Part shown: positions 6,708 through 12,518 of the stretch, piece after piece
Layout of the letters: each line of letters starts with the position of its first letter
Position numbering within the stretch: position 1 is the stretch's first letter
Notes under the pieces: generated by a model
Databases searched by the model: none
The model's input: the letters and a program-made list of their open reading frames with translations, nothing else
What the model was told of the DNA's origin: nothing
Made by a program: the position numbers and the translations under genes
NCBI GenBank assembly: GCA_016935295.1
Contig: JAFGRF010000332.1
Location: 1-12,518 of the forward strand
DNA: 12,518 bases
From: Caldifarciminota bacterium
Lineage (GTDB): Bacteria; Hydrothermota; Tepidihabitantia; Tepidihabitantales; Tepidihabitantaceae
Reading direction: 5' to 3'

Positions 6708-7038
6708 CGTTTCTCCTTTGCAGAACAAGGGCAGGCGGGCAGACCTTGGTCACGGTACCTGGTTCTTGGTTTCTGGTTGCTGGGTCGGGCTGCAAACCAC
6801 AAACCTGGCCATCGGCCTCCCGTCCGGCGAACCTAGCTTATCCCCGGAGTGGAACTAGTCAAGCGAATATCGGGCAGAGGGAAGAGGGGCGAGGGACTGT
6901 GGAAGAGGGGGCAGGGACCGGCCACGGCGCTGCGGCGGCCGTCCAGCCCCAACGTCGAGGGGACGTAGACGGAGTCGCCGGGCATTCTACTGGGTCAGAT
7001 GGCGTGTGTAGTTGCTCAGGCCTCGATGCGTCGTCTTC
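6708..7038. other. Intergenic region: leader of the protease gene, word-like repeats, purine-rich tract
   Basis: No gene is supported in these 331 bases. Near 6752-6790 lies a run of GGTTCTTGG/TTTCTGGTTGC words. At 6835-6862 is a possible minus-strand promoter. From about 6871 to 6925 the plus strand is strongly purine-biased (GAGGGAAGAGGGGCGAGGGA and onward). The right end follows the stop of the YjbH-like gene; no hairpin with a U-tract is seen, so the operon terminator is not obvious. Confidence 0.5.
6835..6862 (-). promoter_or_regulatory. Possible promoter of the cysteine protease gene
   Basis: On the minus strand TTGACT (6862-6857), a 16-base spacer, and TAAGCT (6840-6835). The -35 is 5 of 6 but the -10 is weak (3 of 6). 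Start near 6828 would leave a leader of about 120 bases. No better candidate was seen between here and the gene. Confidence 0.35.
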
Positions 7039-7740
7039 TCACAGAGAAAAGGAAAGGCTGGCGACGCAGCCGGGGTGTTTCATCGCCACTAGGTTGAAGG
7101 TTACGGTCAGGATCTGCTTGTACGAGAATCGAGCCCCCAGGTTGACGTCGTCTGCGTCATACTCGGCCAGCAGGCTGAGGAACGGAGCGGCTCTTATCTC
7201 AACTCCGCCAAAGAGGCCGATGAACCGATGGGCATTTGCCTTGCTGGTGATGTAGTCCCACCAATCGGTACCATACCCCACGTGCAAGCGGACCGGCTCC
7301 ATGCCCACGAACCCGAGCTTCTTGCTGCTGACTACGTACAGGCAATTGAAGTTCTTCTCTATCCCGATCATGTCCTGAACGCCCAGAGCCGTTGCAGGGA
7401 TGAGATGAGTCTCCCGTGTCAGAAGGCATTTCACGCAAAACACTCGGTCGGTGGTGCTCTTGAGGAAGAGTGTTCCATACGTCAATCGCAGGCCTACTTC
7501 CACCCGAGGTACAAGACCAACCGTTGCGAAGAAGGACCAGTCTCTCGGTCTCCGGGTATCCCTACCCAGAAAGTCAGCCGCATACCCGCCGCCAATGGTG
7601 CCCCTTCCGAATTCCGCGACCTCGGCAGTGGGAACCTTCACGAGCCCGGTCGTGCCGTAGCTGGTCTGAGCCGAGGCGCAAGATGCTATACTGCAACCGA
7701 CAAGGACAACTGCCGCTACGATCGAGTTCAGACGAGACAA
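7039..7740 (-). CDS. YjbH-like outer-membrane protein (short form)
   Basis: A 233-residue protein starting with TTG at 7740, preceded by AAGGA four bases upstream and 12 bases after the previous stop. The N-terminus ends in ASAQ, a good signal peptidase I site, but LVGC (Cys16) and IASC (Cys21) also fit lipoboxes, so it may be a lipoprotein. The mature part begins YGTTGLVKVPTAEVAEFG and continues with FFATVGLVPRVEVGLRLTYG. It then has GMEPVRLHVGYGTDWWDY, FGGVEIRAAPFLSLLAEYDADDVNLGARF and a final strand ASLSFSL. This order (TGL-PTAE, G-RVEVG, LLAEYD) is that of YjbH-type proteins, which are outer-membrane barrels tied to exopolysaccharide export in E. coli. E. coli YjbH is about 700 residues, so this is a short version. 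Last gene of the four-gene run. The family call rests on motifs only. Confidence 0.7.
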   Translation of the reverse strand: MSRLNSIVAAVVLVGCSIASCASAQTSYGTTGLVKVPTAEVAEFGRGTIGGGYAADFLGRDTRRPRDWSFFATVGLVPRVEVGLRLTYGTLFLKSTTDRVFCVKCLLTRETHLIPATALGVQDMIGIEKNFNCLYVVSSKKLGFVGMEPVRLHVGYGTDWWDYITSKANAHRFIGLFGGVEIRAAPFLSLLAEYDADDVNLGARFSYKQILTVTFNLVAMKHPGCVASLSFSL

Positions 7741-7752
7741 GCCGTCCTTCGT

Positions 7753-8649
7753 CTACTCCCAGGTCCCGGGCGGTCCCAGATACTCTCGACCGGGTTCGGG
7801 CAGGCCCGGATGTACCTTTCCTCCCAGTGGTGGGGGTGGTACAGGCGGCCAGTCGGTTGGTCCTGTACGCGCCTCGCAGTGCACCATCGGAGGGGCCTCA
7901 ATACGAGGAGATTCGTAATAGCTGGTCACCGTTCCCGTCACACGACCGTAGAGCCACTTGTCGAAGTCGCCAATACTCACGCCGGGGGCGAAGGCGTTAA
8001 CGTCCTCCTCGGACAGACTCGCAGGAGGTAGGGTTTCGACTAGGGCCGTGCCGATGGCCTCACCTGAGTCGTCGACAACCTGCTCATACCACGTCGCCTC
8101 CGAGGTGGAGTGAAAACCATGACGTACCTTTGTCACTTCAGTATGCAGCCCACGCCTTCTCCATTCGAAAGCGCGCTCTCTCAGCGCTTTTTCGCATTCA
8201 GCTCGCGCCCGCTCGGCCTGGCCACACCATTCGCGGTACTCCTCATTCGCCTGCTCCAGGGCCAGTTTGGACTGCGGTACTTCATCGTGCATTATCGCCC
8301 TCAGACGCGCCCACTTTCCCGTGAGAAAGGCGACCCACGCATCAGACCAGAGCAACTCCAGGTTCGTGGCGGCGACGTCGGCCGCGACTCCTGCCTGCCT
8401 GGCCTTGCCTACGCAGTCATCGTAGATGTCAGACCAGTGCTTGGTCACGTCTGCCTGTTTGGCGCAGATGCTTGGATCGGCGGAGATAGGGAAGGGTCCT
8501 CGCGGCTGCGCGCTTGTGACTCCCGGCGCTGTCGGCAGCATCTCCGCTGGTGGCTGCACCTCAGTTGTCTGCCCCAGGGCACTGGACGGAGAGACAAACA
8601 GCAAGAGCAGCGCTGGAGTCAAGAACCGGGCAATACGTCTTCCTACCAT
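7753..8649 (-). CDS. Exported coiled-coil protein with proline-rich tail, function unknown
   Basis: A 298-residue protein. The start ATG at 8649 has an ideal AAGGAGGT six bases upstream; an earlier in-frame ATG at 8682 would overlap the preceding gene and lacks this. Residues 1-26 form a signal peptide (LTPALLLLFVSPSSALG). Residues about 60-120 are predicted helical (SDIYDDCVGKARQAGVAADV). Residues about 125-170 form a highly charged helix, likely a coiled coil (LALEQANEEYREWCGQAERA and onward). A beta-type segment follows (190-250), then a proline-rich end (PTDWPPVPPPPLGGKVHPG). Cys residues occur at 62, 79, 142, 152 and 258 and could form disulphides in the periplasm. I do not recognise the family. 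It lies 17 bases after the seven-repeat lipoprotein and 12 bases before the YjbH-like gene, so a linking role between periplasm and outer membrane is possible but is inference. Confidence 0.8.
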   Translation of the reverse strand: MVGRRIARFLTPALLLLFVSPSSALGQTTEVQPPAEMLPTAPGVTSAQPRGPFPISADPSICAKQADVTKHWSDIYDDCVGKARQAGVAADVAATNLELLWSDAWVAFLTGKWARLRAIMHDEVPQSKLALEQANEEYREWCGQAERARAECEKALRERAFEWRRRGLHTEVTKVRHGFHSTSEATWYEQVVDDSGEAIGTALVETLPPASLSEEDVNAFAPGVSIGDFDKWLYGRVTGTVTSYYESPRIEAPPMVHCEARTGPTDWPPVPPPPLGGKVHPGLPEPGREYLGPPGTWE

Positions 8650-8666
8650 CGACAGACCTCCTTCGG

Positions 8667-10676
8667 CTATTCCTCCGTCCATAACTTGCAGTCGATCCCC
8701 GACGTTAGTTGCCCATCGGCAACTCTAACGCGAGAGACCTGACCTCGCAGGTGCCCGGCCTTGAGGCACACGACCGCACAGAGTCCGGGTTTGACGTGCT
8801 CAACCAGGTACTCGCCGTTTGCGTTCGTCCGTCCGAAGGCTGCCACTATGCGAACATTCGAACCCGGGCACTTCTCAGTGGCAAACACCATGGCGCCGGC
8901 AACGCGTCGACCGCTGGGCGAGGTTGTGGTCCCGGAAACCGAGCCGCCCTCGGTCATCAGGAAGTCGACACGGGTCGTGCTGTCAGCCGCCACCAAAACG
9001 TTCGCCTGACAGCCAACGGCGTGGCCTGCTATCGTTGCGTAGACGCCATAACGGCCGGGTGGCAGCCATTCGAGCGTGTAGTTCCCGCTGCTGTCAGTCA
9101 GGGTGGATGCTCCGAGAAGTGCAGGGCTTCCCGGGGCGTCGAAGAGACTCACTCGCGTGTTCGGCAGAGGCATCCCGGTAATACTATCCATCGCCATCCC
9201 GGCTATCGAGCCGGCTCCCGTCATTCTGCCGAGGGAGAAGTCCAGCCCGCCTACATCCTGGTTGGCTGCTACTAGCAGGCTGTCTTTCGTCTCCGTTTCG
9301 AATCCCGGTCCTCTCGCAGCGACAGCATATACTCCCGCCTTCAGATTCTCGATGGTGTACTCTCCATTCGAGTCGGTGCGCGCGAGACCGGCCACTATGG
9401 GCAGACGGTCAACTGGTGTGTGTCTGGAGGCGGCCACGGTGACCCCTTCGAGGGGAAGGCCGCTGGTCTCCGCCGTCACTCTGCCGGACAGCGTGGCGGC
9501 TGTCGGCAAAGAGAAGTCAATCCCTGTGACCGTCTCTCCTTCCGCCAGCACTATCCCGGCGATCGTGTCATCCGCACCCAGCACTTCGACCTCGTAGGTA
9601 CCCGCAGACAGCGCGTCGAGGAGATAGCTTCCATCCTCCCTGGTGACGGTCTGTCCGGCCCTCTCTCCTTTCCTGGCCGCGACGACTGTAGCCCCTTTCT
9701 TCGGCGATCCGCCGGCACGTACCACCCGGCCGGCTATGCCGGCGCCGTCGGCCAGCGCGAAATCAACGTTGCCCGTTTCCTTCCCCGGCACTGCGTTTAC
9801 GCCGACCTTCGAGGCTCGAGCGTGCCCGGCTGCCTCGACCGTGACTTCGTACAAGCCCGGGACGAGACCCCTCAACTGGTAGGTTCCGTCCCGTGCGCTT
9901 AGCGCAGAACCCGTCCCGCCATTCGGTTCACGCGCGCGGATGAGGACCCCGGGAATCGGAGTCACCCCGTCTTTCTCGGTGGCGGTCCCGGATATCATGC
10001 CGGCTCTCACCAATGAGAGGTGGACGTCGCGCGTTTCCGCCCCGGCCGCGACTGTCACCTGAGTGTGCGAGGTCGTCGTGTACCGAGGTGTTATGACTGC
10101 CACGCTGTACTCCCCAGGCGACAGGTAGCCGATCCGGAATGTGCCATCCTCCGAAGTCTTGGCAAGACCAGGTCTGTGAGAGGGGATGCCGGAGGCGGTC
10201 ACCCATCTTCCTCCCATCGGCGTGATCCCGTCTTTCTCGGTGACCTTGCCTGAGATTGAACCGCCTGGTATCAGAACGAGCTTGATGCCCGAAGAAGTCT
10301 TCCCCGTTGCTACCAGCGCTCTGCTTGTCGTTTGCTCAACCAGCCCCGGGGCTTCCGCTCTGATTTCGCAGTAGCCCGGCGGCAGATAGTCCAGTCGGAA
10401 TGCTCCTTCAGCGGAGGTGGTGGTTGTCCAGCGATAGGGCGCTCTGTCCCACCAGTGCTCGAGTGCGCTTACCTTCGCACCGGCAACCGGTGTGAGTCCG
10501 TCTTCGGCCACGACTACGCCGGTGACCGAACCGGTCCCTGCTCTCGGCACGAAATCCTTGCTGAAATAGCCGAGAAAAGTGACTCTCACTGTCGCACAAC
10601 TGCTCAAGAACATCAAGCCCGCCAGGAGCACACCTGGCACGATGCTCCTGTGGCTGCTCTTTGTGGGTGGTTTCAT
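8667..10676 (-). CDS. Lipoprotein with seven tandem carboxypeptidase-regulatory-like domains
   Basis: A 669-residue protein. The start at 10676 lies in GGAGGCGGCATGAA. The N-terminus carries a clear lipobox LSSC (Cys27), with Ala rather than Asp after the Cys, so outer-membrane sorting is expected if the Lol rules apply. From residue 47 to the end the protein is seven CarboxypepD_reg-like (transthyretin-type) domains: 47-139, 140-226, 227-312, 313-394, 395-488, 489-578 and 579-669. Each opens with a G-x-V/A strand (SISGKVTEKDGITP), has a central DG-x-Y/F-x-L motif (SEDGTFRIGYLSPGEYSVAV) and closes with an hydrophobic DFxL-like strand. No catalytic residues are visible. Such strings usually act as stiff stalks or as binding modules for glycan or protein. 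It follows the barrel gene by 24 bases and precedes the coiled-coil gene by 17, consistent with one operon. Confidence 0.93.
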   Translation of the reverse strand: MKPPTKSSHRSIVPGVLLAGLMFLSSCATVRVTFLGYFSKDFVPRAGTGSVTGVVVAEDGLTPVAGAKVSALEHWWDRAPYRWTTTTSAEGAFRLDYLPPGYCEIRAEAPGLVEQTTSRALVATGKTSSGIKLVLIPGGSISGKVTEKDGITPMGGRWVTASGIPSHRPGLAKTSEDGTFRIGYLSPGEYSVAVITPRYTTTSHTQVTVAAGAETRDVHLSLVRAGMISGTATEKDGVTPIPGVLIRAREPNGGTGSALSARDGTYQLRGLVPGLYEVTVEAAGHARASKVGVNAVPGKETGNVDFALADGAGIAGRVVRAGGSPKKGATVVAARKGERAGQTVTREDGSYLLDALSAGTYEVEVLGADDTIAGIVLAEGETVTGIDFSLPTAATLSGRVTAETSGLPLEGVTVAASRHTPVDRLPIVAGLARTDSNGEYTIENLKAGVYAVAARGPGFETETKDSLLVAANQDVGGLDFSLGRMTGAGSIAGMAMDSITGMPLPNTRVSLFDAPGSPALLGASTLTDSSGNYTLEWLPPGRYGVYATIAGHAVGCQANVLVAADSTTRVDFLMTEGGSVSGTTTSPSGRRVAGAMVFATEKCPGSNVRIVAAFGRTNANGEYLVEHVKPGLCAVVCLKAGHLRGQVSRVRVADGQLTSGIDCKLWTEE
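8670..10538 (-). repeat. Seven in-frame coding repeats of 82-94 codons
   Basis: The repeats are diverged in sequence but constant in layout. Repeats 2 and 3 share DNA-level identity: CCCGTCTTTCTCGGTG (plus-strand reading) occurs at 10227-10242 and again at 9966-9981, exactly 261 bases (87 codons) apart and encoding TEKDG in both. This suggests that this pair duplicated most recently. Confidence 0.7.
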
Positions 10677-10700
10677 GCCGCCTCCATGCAGGGATTCCGG

Positions 10701-11849
10701 CTACCGGATGTCCACCTCGACGAACGGTATGTGCGCCCAGAGGGTGTTGTTGTTTGTGTCATAGCATATCAGGAATGTATTCATGAATCTGGCAAGCCAC
10801 GGCGGCCCGATAATACGCCACGAGAACCCCAGATACTGTGTCTCAGCCGGTTGGTTCAGCCTTCTCTCGTAGTACGCCCCAAGCGCAATGTACTTGAACG
10901 GCTTCCACGCCGAAATACGGGCCCCAAATGGCGTCTCGTCTCTTCCGGGCAGCCTTCCGGCTCTGAGATCGACCTTCAGGTCGCGGAAGACGGTGGGCGA
11001 GTAGCGAACAACTGCTTCACTCACCAGGTCATCCGTACCCTCGTTCAGTCCGACTTGTGCAGTGAGCCCGAGGTCTTTAACGAACAAGTCTGGTGTGAGC
11101 CGCAGGAAAGCGTTGTAGAGGTGCGGTTCTGGCCTGCTCGAAGCCAGGTCCCCGGATATGCCGTCCGCGTGTGCGTTGAGCCAGCCCGAACGGACCAGAG
11201 GCATGTCCAGAGACAGGTCTGCCCCGTAGAATCTGACTGGATGCAGGTACGCGTCCCAGTTCTCCATGACGAGCTCAATGTCTGAGAACCGGGGATACCT
11301 TTCGAGTTTGCCTGCCTTGACAATGGCACGCAGCCCGTACGGCGGAACTGGGAGTTTCGCGGAATACCGGAGGTAGGCCTCAGCCAGTCTGAGGTCCCGC
11401 TTGCCCCAGAAGGACGATGTGGAATCAGCGTCCCGGCGAGACTTCGCCACGGCACAGACGCTCAGATTCCCGGGAAAACGGAACTCCGACCCCAACCTCA
11501 TCTCGTTCATTCCCGCTCTTCTGCCAAAATCCCACATCACATCACCGGACAGGTCGGCACTGAAGCTCGTCGGTATCCAGAACGGCCCGCGCTTCGGGAG
11601 TTCCTGAGAGTAGAGCCTCGCAAAGCCCGCCAGAGTGGCGAGCGCCGTGACGAGGAGAAGGGACTTCTTGGAAACGCCCGCACTGCAAAGGTGCAGAAAC
11701 GTCAGCTTGGCGAAGATCCTAGTCTCGTCTTCCTCCGTCCTGGGGCCGCAGGTTTTCTGTCGCTTGCTGACCGTTGCTTGGCGTTCGGCCGCAGGCGTTC
11801 GGCGTTTGACAGGGCTTGTACGTCCGTCGCGTTCTGTGATGCGTTTCAT
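10701..11849 (-). CDS. Predicted outer-membrane beta-barrel protein, function unknown (start uncertain)
   Basis: With the ATG at 11849 the protein has 382 residues. A signal-like segment KKSLLLVTALATLAGFARLYSQ lies at 61-82, unusually far in. The roughly 300 residues after it alternate polar and hydrophobic residues with many aromatics, as barrel strands do: FSADLSGDVMWDFGRRAG, NEMRLGSEFRFPGNLSVC, PFGARISAWKPFKYIALGAY and TQYLGFSWRIIG. I see no catalytic motif and do not recognise the family. The 60 residues before the signal are basic and low-complexity (PVKRRTPAAERQATVSKRQK) and unlike an exported N-terminus. No ATG, GTG or TTG codon lies nearer to the signal in this frame, only CTG, and no Shine-Dalgarno precedes 11849, 11864 (ATG) or 11945 (TTG). 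The true start is therefore open. It is the first gene of the four-gene run. Confidence 0.7.
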   Translation of the reverse strand: MKRITERDGRTSPVKRRTPAAERQATVSKRQKTCGPRTEEDETRIFAKLTFLHLCSAGVSKKSLLLVTALATLAGFARLYSQELPKRGPFWIPTSFSADLSGDVMWDFGRRAGMNEMRLGSEFRFPGNLSVCAVAKSRRDADSTSSFWGKRDLRLAEAYLRYSAKLPVPPYGLRAIVKAGKLERYPRFSDIELVMENWDAYLHPVRFYGADLSLDMPLVRSGWLNAHADGISGDLASSRPEPHLYNAFLRLTPDLFVKDLGLTAQVGLNEGTDDLVSEAVVRYSPTVFRDLKVDLRAGRLPGRDETPFGARISAWKPFKYIALGAYYERRLNQPAETQYLGFSWRIIGPPWLARFMNTFLICYDTNNNTLWAHIPFVEVDIR

Positions 11850-12069
11850 GGTGTCACGCATGTCCGGGCCGCGGGACGGCTCGGTGGTTCGGGCGTTAGT
11901 TCCGCGTGTTGGCGGTCCCCACGGACTGGCAGGCTGACCGAGCAAGAACCAAACGTCCCCATACGGGGCAGCTTCAGACTACGGTCATCCGGCTGCGACA
12001 ATACGCAGCCCACGGTACGCACGGGCGACAGATTCACGCCAAAACCCACCTTTCGGGCCAAGCAGCCTG

Positions 12070-12136
12070 TTAGCTAACTGACGCGGTCAGTCGGTTCTGC
12101 AGTCTGACGGCGGACTCCGCCGGGCGCCTGCAGAAT
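12070..12136. repeat. Cluster of palindromes in the operon leader
   Basis: Three symmetric elements lie in 67 bases. GTTAGCTAAC is a perfect 10-base palindrome (12070-12079). ACTGAC-GCG-GTCAGT is a perfect 6-bp stem (12078-12092). TTCTGCAG (12096-12103) pairs with CTGCAGAA (12129-12136) around an inner GGCGG-ACT-CCGCC hairpin (12110-12122). All lie in the predicted leader between promoter and first gene, so they would form RNA structure. They could act in attenuation, RNA stability or protein binding; the sequence does not decide. Confidence 0.6.
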
Positions 12137-12211
12137 CTTGTCGTCTTCTTCGAGCGTTGGGGCTCCGAGGCAGCTGTTTGTCCTGATGATCACCCGGAGC
12201 GGGCGCCCCAC

Positions 12212-12238
12212 CATGACCCCGTCTCTGTTACGGTCATG
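12212..12238. promoter_or_regulatory. Operator-like inverted repeat CATGACC-N13-GGTCATG
   Basis: Perfect 7-bp arms at 12212-12218 and 12232-12238 with 13 bases between. The right arm overlaps the -10 element (12236-12241) and the predicted start site near 12229 lies between the arms. That is the usual place for a repressor site. No regulator gene is in the window, so the protein that might bind is unknown. Confidence 0.45.
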
Positions 12239-12263
12239 ATATCTGACGCGCTTCCGCTGTCAA
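12236..12263 (-). promoter_or_regulatory. Sigma-70-type promoter of the four-gene envelope operon
   Basis: On the minus strand TTGACA (12263-12258), a 16-base spacer, and TATCAT (12241-12236): perfect -35 and 5 of 6 at -10. Start near 12229 would give a leader of about 380 bases to ATG 11849. It is the best promoter seen upstream of the operon. Confidence 0.6.
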
Positions 12264-12389
12264 GGGGTGGCTGCCGGTGAGTTTTATTGGGCGCCTTCAG
12301 CAGCCGGCCGGCCGGGAATGAGACCTTCTCGATTCCGCTCAGCGCGGCCCAGCGTCGGACGCCAGTTTCCGGGTCGAGGCGAAGACTGC

Positions 12390-12412
12390 CAGCAACCTAC
12401 ACGTAGTTGCTG
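12390..12412. repeat. Hairpin CAGCAA(C)CTAC-AC-GTAGTTGCTG
   Basis: A 10-bp stem with one bulged C and a two-base centre; the flanking GCCAGC (12388-12393) and GCTGGC (12415-12420) offer an alternative pairing. There is no T-tract on either side, so it is not a typical intrinsic terminator. It lies upstream of the operon promoter. Confidence 0.45.
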
Positions 12413-12518
12413 CGGCTGGCAGGCCTGACCGTTGGGGAATTCGTCGGCCTGCTGCAGACCAGCAGATGGCGATTGCTCCGGTGGACTCCAGAAGGCGCAG
12501 ACCGACAACGCGGAGTAC

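Larger units (their letters stand above)
11946..12518. other. Intergenic region upstream of the operon: promoter, inverted repeats, no supported gene
   Basis: No convincing gene lies here. It holds the minus-strand promoter at 12236-12263, an inverted repeat around its start site, a cluster of palindromes at 12070-12136 and a separate hairpin at 12390-12412. A 74-residue minus frame (12284-12508) is open to the right window edge but is low-complexity and has no ribosome binding site; it could at most be the end of a gene that starts outside. Short open frames at 11846-12061 are not supported either. Confidence 0.55.

Noticed and set aside
7228..8031. Plus-strand open frame across the YjbH-like and coiled-coil genes
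   Set aside because: It crosses two genes supported by signal peptides, ribosome binding sites and tight spacing on the other strand.
8670..10538. CRISPR-like array
   Set aside because: The periodicity is protein-coding (82-94 codons, diverged), not short identical repeats with unique spacers.
11846..12061. Possible small gene in the operon leader (71 codons, TTG start)
   Set aside because: No ribosome binding site and unremarkable composition; it overlaps the N-terminal part of the barrel gene frame.
12070..12136. Integron attC site or IS end
   Set aside because: The GTTAGCTAAC palindrome recalls attC-type core sites, but paired core boxes with the right spacing are absent and there is no integrase or transposase.
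11946..12518. tRNA or other structural RNA gene
   Set aside because: No GTTCGAAT-like T-loop with acceptor pairing, and no match that I recognise to tmRNA, RNase P, SRP RNA or common riboswitches.

Overview
This is a GC-rich bacterial window (about 60% G+C by eye) that encodes almost only exported or membrane proteins. Long secreted proteins end in FlgD-type immunoglobulin-like C-terminal domains, CARDB-type adhesion domains occur, there is a papain-like protease without an inhibitory propeptide, and two proteins look like outer-membrane barrels. The gaps hold degenerate word-like repeats. Together these suggest an uncultured diderm, perhaps of the candidate WOR-3/Stahlbacteria or a related FCB-type lineage. 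That placement is inference; no rRNA, tRNA or other phylogenetic marker was found.

Left part (1-2035, plus strand): the 3' end of a large secreted protein whose start lies outside the window, then a small exported beta-propeller-like protein with a strong ribosome binding site. Their convergent neighbour (2149-3375, minus) is an MFS exporter of the EntS/MFS_3 type. Its leader carries a GGGGAC...GTCCCC palindromic repeat that can also be read in frame as an N-terminal extension. The 113-base convergent gap is built of inverted ACTCGA/TTCGGG words.

Middle part (3685-6707, minus strand): a 210-residue exported CARDB-like protein with a near-perfect sigma-70 promoter lying almost on top of its ribosome binding site, and a 738-residue secreted C1A (papain-type) cysteine protease with CARDB-like and FlgD-type C-terminal domains.

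Right part (7039-12263, minus strand): a probable four-gene operon with gaps of 24, 17 and 12 bases. In order it encodes a predicted outer-membrane barrel protein, a lipoprotein of seven tandem carboxypeptidase-regulatory-like domains, an exported coiled-coil protein with a proline-rich tail, and a YjbH-like outer-membrane protein. A TTGACA-N16-TATCAT promoter precedes it, with a perfect 7-bp inverted repeat across its -10 and start region, and a long hairpin-rich leader. All four products are predicted to be envelope proteins, and I do not recognise the set as a described system. It is the best candidate here for something new. Nothing seen shows mobility genes, CRISPR arrays or structural RNA genes.
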